Of a DNA stretch of 64,000 nt, positions 8,199 to 17,004 are shown in pieces. The position numbers were made by a program, and so were the translations under genes. Source of the DNA: Pseudomonas triticifolii. GTDB taxonomy: Bacteria > Pseudomonadota > Gammaproteobacteria > Pseudomonadales > Pseudomonadaceae. The DNA is taken from positions 1 to 64,000 of the forward strand of contig NZ_JACONV010000010.1 of NCBI RefSeq assembly GCF_014358015.1, written 5' to 3'. The notes under the pieces are model-generated. The model did no database searches. It saw only the letters and a program-made list of their open reading frames with translations, and was not told the origin of the DNA. The stretch's first letter is position 1. Every line of letters starts with the position of its first letter.

Positions 8199-9419
8199 CT
8201 ACAACCGCGCCAACTCCGGCAGCTCCCCCGACAACCCCAGCGCCTCTCGCACAAACAGCGCCTTGGCTTCCGGCATCTTGTTGACCACCTTGAGCCCGGC
8301 ATTACGCAGCCAGCGCAGCGGCAATGGATCGGCCTGGAACAGGCGCTCGAAGCCTTCCATTGCGGCCATCAGCGCCAGATTGTGCGGCATGCGGCGGCGC
8401 TCGTAGCGACCCAGCACGCGCACGTCCGACAGCAGCTCGCCGCGTGCGGCGGCATGGGTCAGCACTTCAGCCAGCACGGCAGCGTCGAGGAACCCGAGGT
8501 TCACGCCCTGCCCGGCGAGCGGATGAATGGTGTGCGCAGCATCGCCGATCAAGGCGAGGCCTTTGGCGACATAGCGCTTGGCATGCCGCTGACGCAGCGG
8601 GACGCACAAGCGTGCATCAACCGCCAGCACCTGGCCCAGTCGCCCTTCGAACGCCTGTTCAAGCGCCTTGCAGAACACTTCGTCGGTCGTCGCCATCAGG
8701 CGCTCGGCCTCTTTAGGCGTCACCGACCAGACAATGGAGCTCCAATGCTCGCCGGGGCGATCAAGGGGCAGGAAGGCCAGCGGCCCTTCGTCAGTGAAGC
8801 GCTGCCAGGCCGTTTTTCGGTTGGAATCGGCCGTGCGCACGCTGGTGACAATCGCGTTGTGCAGGTAATCCCATTCGCGGGTCGGCGTGCCGGTCAAACG
8901 GCGCACCGCAGAGTTCGCACCATCGGCAGCGACGACCAGCGGCGCGCGCAACGTGCGACCATCCGACAGGGTCAGCAGCCAGTCATCGCCGGAATAACGC
9001 ATCTGCTCAAGCCGCGCATTGGCCATCAGGCCGATATCGCTGTCATGCAAGCGATCAAGCAATGCGTCCTGTACCACACGATTTTCGACGATATGACCCA
9101 GCACGTCGGCATGCACGCTGGAGGCGGAGAAATGAATCTGCCCGGTGCCGCTGCCGTCCCAGACGTGCATGTGGCTGTAGGGACTGACGCGCCGTGAGGC
9201 GATGCCTTCCCACACGTCCAGTCGCTGCAGAATCCGCTGACTGGCGGCCGACAGGGCGCTGACACGAGGCTCGTACGCAGCGTCCGGGTCGAACGGCTTG
9301 ACGCTCAGCGGCCCGCCATCGACGACGATGACATCCAGGCCGCTACCCTGCAGGGCCAACGCCAGGGCGCTACCGACCATGCCGGCACCGACAATCAGCA
9401 CATCTGCACGCGTTTCCAT
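8199..9419 (-). CDS. UbiH/UbiF/VisC/COQ6-family FAD monooxygenase
   Basis: 406-residue flavoprotein hydroxylase. The Rossmann FAD motif is at the N-terminus (DVLIVGAGMVGSALALAL), with a DG motif (PLVVAADGANSAVRR) and the second FAD motif (GLALIGDAAHTIHPLAGQGV). It is probably a ring hydroxylase of ubiquinone synthesis (UbiI/VisC or UbiF type). It sits directly downstream of ubiH with a 51-nt gap, as visC does in other gammaproteobacteria. The ATG at 9419 is preferred over a TTG two codons upstream. Which ring carbon it hydroxylates cannot be read from sequence. Confidence 0.9.
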   Translation of the reverse strand: METRADVLIVGAGMVGSALALALQGSGLDVIVVDGGPLSVKPFDPDAAYEPRVSALSAASQRILQRLDVWEGIASRRVSPYSHMHVWDGSGTGQIHFSASSVHADVLGHIVENRVVQDALLDRLHDSDIGLMANARLEQMRYSGDDWLLTLSDGRTLRAPLVVAADGANSAVRRLTGTPTREWDYLHNAIVTSVRTADSNRKTAWQRFTDEGPLAFLPLDRPGEHWSSIVWSVTPKEAERLMATTDEVFCKALEQAFEGRLGQVLAVDARLCVPLRQRHAKRYVAKGLALIGDAAHTIHPLAGQGVNLGFLDAAVLAEVLTHAAARGELLSDVRVLGRYERRRMPHNLALMAAMEGFERLFQADPLPLRWLRNAGLKVVNKMPEAKALFVREALGLSGELPELARL

Positions 9420-9470
9420 GTTCAAACCGTTCCCGCTTGCGGCCGTAGCCCTGAGTTTAAGGTGCGTTCG

Positions 9471-10658
9471 TCAAACATCGGTGCGCGTCCCCAGGCCCAT
9501 GGCCTGACGCGCAAACCAGCGCTTGGCGGTGGGCAGCAGATCCAGTCCCAGCAAACCGAGGTTACGACCTGTGGTGACCGCCGACTGGGTGCTGCCGAAC
9601 AGGCGCGTCACCTTGTCAGAGAACCCCACGGTCAATTGCTGATCGGCACGCTGACGTTCGCGATAGACCTGCAATGTCGCCAGATCGCCCAGCACGGCGT
9701 CGCTTTCAAGCAGCGTTTCGGCCAGCGCATCGGCATCGCGCAACGACAGGTTGAAGCCCTGCCCGGCAATCGGGTGCAGGCTGTGCGCAGCATTGCCCAG
9801 AATCACCAGATGCGAGCGCACCTGCTCCTCGGACTCGATCAACGCCAATGGGTAGACGTGGCGTGCGCCGACCTGTCGCAACGTGCCCAGGCGATAGCCG
9901 AACACGCCTTGCAGCTCTTCGAGAAAGTGGCGGTCATCCAGCTCGGCAAGACGCCGGGTATCGTTGCCACGACGCGTCCAGACCAGCGCGCAGCGGTTGT
10001 CCGGCAGCGGCAACAAGGCCATTGGTCCATCGTCGGTGAAGCGCTCAAAGGCCTGGCCACAATGCGCCTCGCTCGGCGTGATATTGGCGATCAGCGCGCT
10101 CTGGTCATACGGCGTCTGGCGAACACCGATACCCAGTTGCTCGCGCAGGCTGGAGCGTCCGCCATCGGCCAGCACGGCCAGATCGCATTCCAGTTCGGTC
10201 TCATCCGCTAGCGTCAGACGATATCCATCCGCCAGCGGCTGCATCTTGCGCACCTCGGCCGGCACGCGCCAACTGACGACGTCACGGTCCAGGCCGGCCC
10301 ACAGGCACTGCCCCAGCCAGGCATTTTCAACGACGTAACCCAGCGCGGGCACGCCTTCCTCGATGGCCGACAAGCGCGTCGCGCCGAAGCGGCCACGGTC
10401 GGAGACCTGAATCTGCAAAATCGGCTCGGCCCGGCGCGAGATCTGCTGCCAGACGCCCAGTCGCTCATAAATGCGGCGCGCACCGAATGACAGCGCTGAA
10501 GACCGGGCATCGTAGCTGGGCTGGTAGGTTTCGCCCGGCGCAAACGGCTCGATCAGCACGATTTTCCAGCCACGCGCCTTGGCCCCAGCCTGCAACGCCA
10601 GCGCAAGGCTGGCGCCGACCAGCCCGCCACCGACGATGGCAATGTTGAAACGGCTCAT
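9471..10658 (-). CDS. ubiH: 2-octaprenyl-6-methoxyphenol hydroxylase UbiH
   Basis: 395-residue FAD-dependent monooxygenase of ubiquinone biosynthesis. It carries the N-terminal dinucleotide motif (FNIAIVGGGLVGASLALAL), the DG motif (CDLAVLADGGRSSLREQLG) and the C-terminal FAD motif (LGNAAHSLHPIAGQGFNL). Its start overlaps the pepP stop by 4 nt (ATGA), so it is translationally coupled. The order pepP-ubiH-visC is conserved in E. coli and Pseudomonas, which supports the specific assignment over other members of this family. Confidence 0.93.
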   Translation of the reverse strand: MSRFNIAIVGGGLVGASLALALQAGAKARGWKIVLIEPFAPGETYQPSYDARSSALSFGARRIYERLGVWQQISRRAEPILQIQVSDRGRFGATRLSAIEEGVPALGYVVENAWLGQCLWAGLDRDVVSWRVPAEVRKMQPLADGYRLTLADETELECDLAVLADGGRSSLREQLGIGVRQTPYDQSALIANITPSEAHCGQAFERFTDDGPMALLPLPDNRCALVWTRRGNDTRRLAELDDRHFLEELQGVFGYRLGTLRQVGARHVYPLALIESEEQVRSHLVILGNAAHSLHPIAGQGFNLSLRDADALAETLLESDAVLGDLATLQVYRERQRADQQLTVGFSDKVTRLFGSTQSAVTTGRNLGLLGLDLLPTAKRWFARQAMGLGTRTDV

Positions 10659-11989
10659 GCTGCCTGAGTCCTTGAGGCGGCCATCAGGGCCTCGATCTCG
10701 GCCACGGTCTTGGGCACGTCGCCGGAAAGCACGTCACAGCCGTTCTTGGTCACTACCACGTCGTCCTCGATACGCACGCCGATACCTCGCCATTTTTTTG
10801 CGACATTCAGATTGTCAGGAGACACGTAAATGCCGGGCTCAACAGTCAGCGCCATGCCGACCTCCAGCACACGCCATTCGCCGCCGACCTTGTATTCGCC
10901 CACATCGTGCACGTCCATGCCCAGCCAGTGCCCGGCGCGGTGCATGTAAAACGCTTTATAGGCTTCGTCTTCAATCAATTGAGCCACATCGCCCTGCAAC
11001 AGACCCAGCTCGACCAGCCCTGCGGTAATGACCTGGACAGTGGCTTCATGCGCCTGGTTCCAATGCTTGCCCGGACCGATGGCCTCGAAAGCCGCCTGCT
11101 GGGACTTGAGCACCAGCTCATAAATGGCTTTTTGCTCGGGCGAAAACTTACCGCTGACCGGGAAGGTGCGGGTGATATCACTGGCGTAGCAATCGATCTC
11201 ACAGCCGGCATCGATCAGCACCAGGTCGCCATCCTTGAGCACCGCGTCGTTCTGCTGGTAGTGCAGGATGCAGGCGTTGCGCCCCGAGGCGACGATGGAG
11301 CCATAGGCAGGCATCTTCGCGCCGCCTTTGCGAAACTCATAATCCAGTTCGGCTTCCAGGCTGAATTCATGCAGCCCGGCACGGCAAGCCTGCATGGCCC
11401 GCACATGGGCACGCGCTGAGATCTGCGCCGCGCCACGCATGACCTTGATCTCGGCGGCCGACTTGTAAAGGCGCATGTCATGTAGCAGGTGATCCAGCGC
11501 GACGAATTCATTGGGCGGTTGAGCACCAAGGTGCGCCTTGGAGCGGATCACATTGATCCACTCCATCAGGTGACGGTCGAACTCAGGATTGCTGCCCATC
11601 GCCGAATACACGCGATCGCGGCCTTCGATCAGGCCTGGCAGGATGTCGTCGATATCGTTGATCGGAAACGCGTCGTCCGCGCCGAAATCGCGAATGGCGC
11701 CTTCCTGTCCCGCCCGCAAACCGTCCCACAGCTCACGCTCCGGGTTGCGCTCGCGGCAGAACAGCACGTATTCGCCATACTCGCGCCCCGGAATCAGCAC
11801 CACGACGGCTTCCGGCTCGGGAAACCCGCTCAGGTACTGAAAGTCGCTGTCCTGGCGATACACATGCTCGACATCACGATTGCGAATCGCCACAGCCGCA
11901 GCAGGCAGAATCGCAATGCTGTTGGGCTCCATCTGGGCCATCAAGGCTTTGCGTCGGCGGGCGTATTCGGACTTCGGTATAGGGATCAT
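10655..11989 (-). CDS. pepP: Xaa-Pro aminopeptidase P (M24B)
   Basis: 444-residue metallopeptidase that removes N-terminal residues preceding proline. The N-terminal domain (residues 1-175) contains RNRDVEHVYRQDSDFQYLSG. The pita-bread catalytic domain shows the dimetal ligands: Asp in LIDAGCEIDCYASDITRTFP, His in HRAGHWLGMDVHDVG, Glu in LTVEPGIY and Glu in GVRIEDDVVV. The start MIPIPKSEYARRRK at 11989 gives the length known for the P. aeruginosa protein; the in-frame extension to 12061 looks non-coding. It lies downstream of a UPF0149 gene and is coupled to ubiH. Confidence 0.95.
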   Translation of the reverse strand: MIPIPKSEYARRRKALMAQMEPNSIAILPAAAVAIRNRDVEHVYRQDSDFQYLSGFPEPEAVVVLIPGREYGEYVLFCRERNPERELWDGLRAGQEGAIRDFGADDAFPINDIDDILPGLIEGRDRVYSAMGSNPEFDRHLMEWINVIRSKAHLGAQPPNEFVALDHLLHDMRLYKSAAEIKVMRGAAQISARAHVRAMQACRAGLHEFSLEAELDYEFRKGGAKMPAYGSIVASGRNACILHYQQNDAVLKDGDLVLIDAGCEIDCYASDITRTFPVSGKFSPEQKAIYELVLKSQQAAFEAIGPGKHWNQAHEATVQVITAGLVELGLLQGDVAQLIEDEAYKAFYMHRAGHWLGMDVHDVGEYKVGGEWRVLEVGMALTVEPGIYVSPDNLNVAKKWRGIGVRIEDDVVVTKNGCDVLSGDVPKTVAEIEALMAASRTQAA

Positions 11990-12061
11990 CGGCAACGTGA
12001 GTCCTGATGGCGCGTATCGATCAGAGGTTTTCAGCATCGACCGATACGCGATGATGAGCAA

Positions 12062-12616
12062 TCAGTGCAGGGAAGGCTTGGGCTCCGGCGTGGCGGGCTT
12101 GTTGCACTCGGTGAACAGCAGCAACGGCGCGACGCGCAGGTATTCCATGACTTCCATGTAGTCGGTTTCGCCGTCTTCGGACTCTTCCAGCGCGTCCTGT
12201 ACCTGAGCGATGGCCGCCAGATCCTGCAGGACCTCGGTGGCCTCGATGCTCAGTACCTTGTCGCCCGCGGCCAGACCAAAGCCCGACAGGAAACCCTGGC
12301 ACCATTGACCCAGCGCGGCAGCGCGGTCGGCCAATGGCTCGTCGTCACCCGGCAGCAACAGCACAACCGTCATGTCGTCACTGGTGAGTTCACCCTTGAC
12401 CATTTCCTGCAGACCGACAAGCGCCTGACGCACGTTGTCTTGCGGCTCGGTTTCCAGCAGCACTGAAGCGTCGGCAAACCAGCCTTCGTTGTCGAAACCG
12501 GCACCCGCACAACTGCGGCCCAGCAGCAGGCCATGGAGTTCGGCTGGAGACACGGGGTGACCACTGCTGTTGAGCAGGGTGGCGAATGCTTTGTACGGAG
12601 AATTCTGAATGGGCAT
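12062..12616 (-). CDS. UPF0149/YecA-family protein
   Basis: 184-residue UPF0149 (YgfB/YecA-type) protein. The family pattern is visible in [18 protein letters not shown] near residue 25 and in [15 protein letters not shown] around residue 125. There is no signal peptide. It heads the pepP-ubiH-visC operon, 72 nt upstream of pepP, as ygfB does in E. coli. The biochemical role of the family is poorly defined; regulation of neighbouring functions has been suggested for the Pseudomonas member, and I cannot confirm that from sequence. Confidence 0.88.
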   Translation of the reverse strand: MPIQNSPYKAFATLLNSSGHPVSPAELHGLLLGRSCAGAGFDNEGWFADASVLLETEPQDNVRQALVGLQEMVKGELTSDDMTVVLLLPGDDEPLADRAAALGQWCQGFLSGFGLAAGDKVLSIEATEVLQDLAAIAQVQDALEESEDGETDYMEVMEYLRVAPLLLFTECNKPATPEPKPSLH

Positions 12617-12765
12617 GGGTAGCTAGTCGCCAAACGGCGCAATGTCTAGAATGAAGGCCTTGTATCCTAGACTATCCGCGCGCCAAGATCATCAACGCGA
12701 CGGTTTGGGCTTGAGCACGAATACAACCCCCATGCCATTCATCAGAAAGTACTCAGTGGAAAACA

Positions 12766-12975
12766 ATGGAAGACACCGACCTGCAAGCGCTGATGAAACG
12801 AGTGGAGCTGCTACTCAAGCTCGCCGAGCAACTTAAAGCCCAAAACGCACTCCTATTAGCTCAGGAAAAGTCCTGGCGCGAGGAACGCGCCCACCTCATT
12901 GAAAAGAACGAAATCGCCCGGCAAAAGGTCGAGTCAATGATTTCGCGCCTCAAGGCTTTGGAGCAAGACTCATGA
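12766..12975 (+). CDS. TIGR02449-family small coiled-coil protein
   Basis: 69-residue, strongly charged, almost entirely helical protein (LMKRVELLLKLAEQLKAQNA, then REERAHLIEKNEIARQKVES) predicted to be a coiled coil. It matches the small TIGR02449 family found just upstream of zapA. The stop overlaps the zapA start (TCATGAG), so the two are co-translated. It may assist ZapA at the divisome, as the unrelated coiled coil ZapB does, but that is inference from context. Confidence 0.85.
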   Translation: MEDTDLQALMKRVELLLKLAEQLKAQNALLLAQEKSWREERAHLIEKNEIARQKVESMISRLKALEQDS

Positions 12976-13301
12976 GTAATGGCAACAGCGTGACCGTTCA
13001 GATCCTCGACAAGGAATATTCCATCATCTGCCCGCAGGAAGAGCGCACAAATCTGGTCAGCGCAGCCCGCTACCTGGATGGCAAGATGCGCGAAATCCGT
13101 AGCAGCGGCAAAGTCATCGGTGCCGATCGCATTGCTGTAATGGCCGCGCTGAATATCACCCACGATTTGCTGCACAAGCAGGACCTGCCTGATGTACAGG
13201 CCAGCGGGTCGACCCGTGAACAGGTCCGCGATCTGCTGGAAAAGGTCGACCTGGTACTCGCCACCGACACACCAGGAACACCGGATTCAACTCGCAGCTG
13301 A
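12972..13301 (+). CDS. zapA: Cell division protein ZapA
   Basis: 109 residues. ZapA binds and bundles FtsZ filaments at the Z ring. The N-terminal globular domain (VTVQILDKEYSIICPQEER) and the helix (LVSAARYLDGKMREIRSS, then VIGADRIAVMAALNITHDLL) are typical, followed by a C-terminal coiled coil. It overlaps the upstream TIGR02449 gene by 4 nt. The 6S RNA gene and the 5-formyl-THF cyclo-ligase gene follow, the classical zapA-ssrS-fthC arrangement. Confidence 0.95.
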   Translation: MSNGNSVTVQILDKEYSIICPQEERTNLVSAARYLDGKMREIRSSGKVIGADRIAVMAALNITHDLLHKQDLPDVQASGSTREQVRDLLEKVDLVLATDTPGTPDSTRS

Positions 13302-13332
13302 TTATTTCGGGGCATTTCTGTATACTTGCGGC

Positions 13333-13512
13333 GCTCCCTGGAGTGCTTGCCAGTCGGTCATGTCCCTGAGCCGATACGCACAACCACGGGGGTTGCACGT
13401 TGGGGTTGGTGTGCATGTCCGCTCGACGGAAAGCCTTAAAACCTCCTGCAATCTCCACCTTGAACTTTCGGGTTCAAGGGCTACACCGACAGCGGTTCGT
13501 CGGGGAGTCCTC
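13333..13512 (+). ncRNA. ssrS: 6S RNA
   Basis: About 180-nt RNA between zapA and the cyclo-ligase gene, the conserved position of ssrS. I recognise Pseudomonas 6S segments: GCCAGTCGGTCATGTCCCTG near the 5' side, GTGCATGTCCG, GACGGAAAGCCTTAAA, the hairpin CCTTGAACTTTCGGGTTCAA and the closing GTTCGTCGGGGAGT. The 5' end CTCCCTGG pairs with the 3' CGGGGAG as the terminal stem. A TATACT -10 box at 13321-13326 places the start near 13333. The RNA mimics an open promoter and sequesters sigma-70 RNA polymerase in stationary phase. The exact ends are estimates. Confidence 0.93.
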
Positions 13513-13612
13513 ATTCAATGCATTGCCAGCCCGCTGTCTGGCAATGACGATCCCGCCTTGAAATCGACCTCAAGGATTCATCTGCCGGATCAGCCTGCAT
13601 GACTTATCGCTC

Positions 13613-14224
13613 ATGACCAGCGCACCTTCACTCACACGCCCGCAATTGCGCCGCCAGTTGCGCAAGGCCCGTCGATCCCTGACCCGTGGTCAGCAGCGCG
13701 AAGCGGCCCGCGGCCTCTATCGCCAGTTGGCGCAACACCCCTTGTTCAGACGCGCTCGCCATGTCTCGCTGTACCTGCCCATGGATGGCGAGATAGATCC
13801 GCGCCTGTTACTGCGTGCGGCACAGCGTCGCGGCAAGGCGACTTATCTGCCCGTCCTCAATGCCTGGCCAAGAACCCGCATGGTGTTCCAGCGAGTGCGG
13901 CCAGGCGAAAAATTCACGCCCAATCGATTTCGCATACCCGAGCCACGGATCAACCGCGCACAGCAGCGCCGCATCTGGGCACTCGATCTGATCCTGATGC
14001 CGCTGGTGGGGTTTGATGATGAAGGCGGACGCCTGGGCATGGGTGGCGGCTTCTATGACCGCAGCCTGGCTTACAGGGCGCGCAGGAGCACATGGCGCAA
14101 ACCGGTGCTGCTGGGGTTGGCGCATGAATGTCAGAAAGTTGAGCGATTGGCGCAGGCCAGTTGGGATGTTCCGTTACAGGGGACGGTCTCGGACAAACGC
14201 TGGTATCTGGCTCAGGCACTCTGA
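13613..14224 (+). CDS. 5-formyltetrahydrofolate cyclo-ligase
   Basis: 203-residue enzyme that converts 5-formyl-THF to 5,10-methenyl-THF with ATP. The N-terminal region is basic (LRRQLRKARRSLTRGQQREA). The conserved substrate/ATP loop is LILMPLVGFDDEGGRLGMGG followed by GFYDR. It lies directly downstream of 6S RNA, the arrangement in which the two are often co-transcribed. The start at 13613 has a weak ribosome-binding site; no better in-frame alternative is visible. Confidence 0.94.
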   Translation: MTSAPSLTRPQLRRQLRKARRSLTRGQQREAARGLYRQLAQHPLFRRARHVSLYLPMDGEIDPRLLLRAAQRRGKATYLPVLNAWPRTRMVFQRVRPGEKFTPNRFRIPEPRINRAQQRRIWALDLILMPLVGFDDEGGRLGMGGGFYDRSLAYRARRSTWRKPVLLGLAHECQKVERLAQASWDVPLQGTVSDKRWYLAQAL

Positions 14225-14301
14225 CCAATCAGGCTTCGTTGCGAAGGCGTTTGGACGGTCAGAGCAGGACGGGCTTATCAGCACGCAAATAACGGGGACA
14301 A

Positions 14302-14454
14302 TCAGTGTCGGCCGGGCACTTTCTGCTGTTGCTGGGTCAGCTCGACAGGCATGTCGGCATGGCTCGACCACAGGCTTTGCGCATAACCGGTTGTCACGAC
14401 ACCCAAGCCAAACAATACGACCAGAATCCAGAGTAAATCAGGCTTGCGTTTCAT
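14302..14454 (-). CDS. Small single-pass membrane protein, 50 residues
   Basis: This short gene encodes 50 residues: MKRKPDLLWILVVLFGLGVV, then TTGYAQSLW and a hydrophilic Gln-rich tail ending KVPGRH. A very strong AAGGAGG lies 7 nt before the ATG. Residues 7-24 form one transmembrane helix or uncleaved signal anchor with a positive N-terminus. It is in the otherwise empty 414-bp gap between the cyclo-ligase and EVE genes. I do not recognise a named family. Confidence 0.75.
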   Translation of the reverse strand: MKRKPDLLWILVVLFGLGVVTTGYAQSLWSSHADMPVELTQQQQKVPGRH

Positions 14455-14638
14455 TGACTGCCCTCCTTAGGCAAATCAATACGGTGTCAGCATCGGTTTT
14501 GTTTGAGCCGTGCAGCAGCGTGGTGCTTAAAATGGCGGCATTCTGCGATAACGTGAACCAGTACGCAAATAGTGGCGCCAACCGACTGTCGGTTTGTCAT
14601 CAAAGCCACATGAACTTATCACTTGAGGAGCACCCGTA

Positions 14639-15088
14639 ATGGCCTATTGGCTGATGAAGTCCGAGCCCGACGAGCTCTCGATCAGCGACCTGCAACGCCT
14701 GGGCAAGACCCGCTGGGACGGCGTGCGCAACTATCAGGCGCGAAATTTCATCAGGTCCATGGCCGCTGGCGACGAGTTTTTCTTTTACCATTCCAGTTGC
14801 CCAGAGCCGGGTATCGCCGGGATCGCGAAAATCACGGAAGCCGCCTACCCGGACCCGACCGCGCTGGACCCTGACAGCCATTACCACGACGCCAAGGCTA
14901 CACCCGAGAAGAATCCGTGGAGCGCGATCGATGTCGAGTTCGTGGAGACGTTTCGCAACGTGCTGGGGCTTGGCTACCTGAAACAGCAAAGTCAGCTGGA
15001 GCAACTGCCTCTGGTACAGAAAGGCAGCCGTCTCTCGGTCATGCCCGTCACCGCCGAACAGTGGGCAGCGATTCTGGCACTGCGCTGA
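14639..15088 (+). CDS. EVE-domain protein
   Basis: 149 residues, a single EVE (PUA-like) domain: start MAYWLMKSEPDELSISDL, TRWDGVRNYQARNFIRSM, then GDEFFFYHSSCPEPGIAGIA. EVE domains bind modified bases in nucleic acids in related proteins, so an RNA- or DNA-binding role is likely, but the substrate is unknown. Strong GAGGAG before the ATG. Convergent with the FliL-like gene, with 7 nt between the stops. Confidence 0.9.
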   Translation: MAYWLMKSEPDELSISDLQRLGKTRWDGVRNYQARNFIRSMAAGDEFFFYHSSCPEPGIAGIAKITEAAYPDPTALDPDSHYHDAKATPEKNPWSAIDVEFVETFRNVLGLGYLKQQSQLEQLPLVQKGSRLSVMPVTAEQWAAILALR

Positions 15089-15095
15089 ACAGCGC

Positions 15096-15500
15096 TTACT
15101 GGACGATGAAGTTGTTGAACAGCAAGTCCTCAACGATCGGCTTGCCCTCTTCATCGTTCATGACGCGCTGCACCTGCTTGAGCGCTTCCTGACGAATATT
15201 TTCTTTCGCTTCGGCGCTGCTCATGGTTTCGACGGTCTGCTGCGTGAACAGCGCCACCAACTGATTGCGGATCAATGCATCGTTGCGTTTCACGGCAGCT
15301 TCGGCGTCGGCACCACTAACGCGCAGGGCGATGTCAGCCTTGTAGACGCGCAGTTTAGGGCCACCATCCAGCGCGTAGTTGCCCACGAACGGCGGCGTCA
15401 GCGACACGTAAGCCGCCTTGGGCGGACCTTCTTCCTTGGTTTCTTCAGCCAGCACCACAGCGGGCAACGACAAGGCCAGCAACATCAGGATCCACTTCAC
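15096..15500 (-). CDS. FliL-family exported protein (orphan)
   Basis: About 134 residues. I choose the GTG at 15500 because AAGGAG lies 7 nt upstream and it begins directly with a signal/anchor sequence (KWILMLLALSLPAVVLAEET). The body (AAYVSLTPPFVGNYALDGG, then IALRVSGADAEAAVKRNDAL, then IRNQLVALFTQQTVETMSS) matches the FliL domain, which in flagella controls stator function. No flagellar gene is nearby, so this is an orphan FliL-like protein, perhaps periplasmic. Confidence 0.85.
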   Translation of the reverse strand: MKWILMLLALSLPAVVLAEETKEEGPPKAAYVSLTPPFVGNYALDGGPKLRVYKADIALRVSGADAEAAVKRNDALIRNQLVALFTQQTVETMSSAEAKENIRQEALKQVQRVMNDEEGKPIVEDLLFNNFIVQ

Positions 15501-15642
15501 AGTCCACTCCTTAATACGATTCGCCACATAGCTTATACAGCCGGTATAGCTTATGTGTACTTATCAGGCCGAGTCATGCTCATTGACCCGCACACCCGCT
15601 TAACTGACTTTATCGGCCATCTCTGGAAAAGGAATAGCCCCG

Positions 15643-16638
15643 ATGAAAGCCCTCTTGTGCAAAGCCTTCGGCCCCGCCAGCACGCTGGTGCTCGAAGACA
15701 TCCCGGCGCCTGACGTCAAGAAGAACGAAATCCTGCTCGACGTGCACGCCGCCGGTGTCAACTTTCCAGACACCCTCATCATAGAAGGCAAATACCAGTT
15801 CAAGCCGCCCTTTCCATTTTCACCGGGTGGCGAGGCCGCAGGCGTGATCTCGGCTGTCGGGGAAAAAGTCACCCATCTCAAACCCGGCGATCGCGTCATG
15901 GCGCTCACCGGCTGGGGCAGCTTCGCGGAGCAGGTCGCGGTGCCGAACTACAACGTGCTGCCGATTCCCGAAAGCATGGACTTTACCCTCGCCGCTGCCT
16001 TCAGCATGACCTACGGCACCTCGATGCACGCCCTTAAACAACGCGCCAACCTGCAACCCGGCGAAACCCTGCTGGTGCTCGGTGCATCCGGCGGCGTGGG
16101 CCTGGCCGCCGTGGAAATCGGCAAGGCCCTCGGCGCACGCGTCATCGCAGCTGCAAGCTCGGCAGAAAAACTCGACGTCGCCAAAAACGCCGGCGCCGAC
16201 GAACTCATCAACTACACCGAGACCAGCCTCAAGGACGAAATCAAACGCCTTACGAACGGCAACGGCGTAGACGTGATCTACGACCCGGTCGGCGGCGACC
16301 TCTTCGACCAGGCCGTCCGCTGCATCGCCTGGAACGGCCGCCTCCTTGTCGTCGGCTTCGCCAGCGGCCGCATCCCCGAACTGCCCGTCAACCTGGCCCT
16401 GCTCAAAGGCGCTTCGGTGGTGGGAGTGTTCTGGGGTTCTTTCGCACAACGGCAGCCGCAGGACAATGCCGCGAACTTCAAGCAGTTGTTTGCGTGGTTT
16501 GAAGAGGGGAAGTTGAAACCCTTGGTGTCGCAGGTGTATCCGCTGCCGCGGGCCGGGGAGGCGATTGATGCGTTGGGTGGGCGCAGGGCTGTGGGGAAGG
16601 TGGTGGTTACAATGAAGACTGGCGAAAACGAGCAATAA
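15643..16638 (+). CDS. NAD(P)H:quinone oxidoreductase, zinc-independent MDR family
   Basis: 331-residue medium-chain dehydrogenase/reductase. The GroES-like N-terminal domain has AAGVNFPDTLIIEGKYQ and FPFSPGGEAAGVI. The Rossmann domain has LLVLGASGGVGLAAVEIGKA around residue 145, and the C-terminal region has FAQRQPQDNAANFKQLFAWF. No zinc-ligand cysteine pattern is visible, fitting the quinone-reductase branch. AAGGA precedes the ATG. It is the last intact core gene before the degraded toxin island; the end of the gene appears undisturbed. Confidence 0.88.
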   Translation: MKALLCKAFGPASTLVLEDIPAPDVKKNEILLDVHAAGVNFPDTLIIEGKYQFKPPFPFSPGGEAAGVISAVGEKVTHLKPGDRVMALTGWGSFAEQVAVPNYNVLPIPESMDFTLAAAFSMTYGTSMHALKQRANLQPGETLLVLGASGGVGLAAVEIGKALGARVIAAASSAEKLDVAKNAGADELINYTETSLKDEIKRLTNGNGVDVIYDPVGGDLFDQAVRCIAWNGRLLVVGFASGRIPELPVNLALLKGASVVGVFWGSFAQRQPQDNAANFKQLFAWFEEGKLKPLVSQVYPLPRAGEAIDALGGRRAVGKVVVTMKTGENEQ

Positions 16639-16699
16639 TTTTCAGCCCTACGGGGGACGAAAAACTCGCGCGAAGCAGGCCCTCGATTCATCGGACTCA

Positions 16700-16870
16700 G
16701 GCTCTGTACGAAAAGTCGGCGAGCGAAGGTCAGGCAAGGCAAAAACAGGCGAGGATCGGCCGGGGTCGCGTTCGACTTTAGGTGTTGTAAATGAGCATTC
16801 CGATCGGACTCGCGCACGAGCCTGTTTTTACGCAGCATCACCGATGCGCAGCCACTTTTCGTACAGAGCC
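16700..16870. mobile_element. MITE-like element with perfect 17-bp terminal inverted repeats
   Basis: 171-bp element bounded by GGCTCTGTACGAAAAGT at 16700-16716 and its exact inverse at 16854-16870. Subterminal AAAACAGGC tracts are also inverted. It contains no open frame of note and is too short for a transposase, so it looks like a miniature inverted-repeat element mobilised by a related insertion sequence. Which insertion sequence is unknown to me. No obvious target-site duplication is visible. It abuts a truncated toxin tail, so insertion or element-mediated deletion probably removed the toxin's 5' part. Confidence 0.82.
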
Positions 16871-17004
16871 TAAGAGCTGCGGTCAATAGTAACCTGGATG
16901 CGATCAAGCCAGGTTTACTGGAAGACGGTTTTTTAGAAACTGAAATTGAAGTTGCTCGAGAAAAACTTCACAGGTTGAACATAGAGCAAGGGTGGTACCA
17001 ATGA
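16871..17004 (+). pseudogene. C-terminal remnant of a toxin/effector gene
   Basis: About 43 codons in one frame read RAAVNSNLDAIKPGLLEDGF, then LETEIEVAREKLHRLNIEQG, then WYQ and a TGA at 17002-17004 that overlaps the next ATG (ATGA). This coupling and the following immunity-like gene suggest the tail of a polymorphic or bacteriocin-type toxin. Its upstream part is missing, replaced by the MITE-like element. I do not recognise the toxin domain. It has no start of its own and is presumably not functional. Confidence 0.6.
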
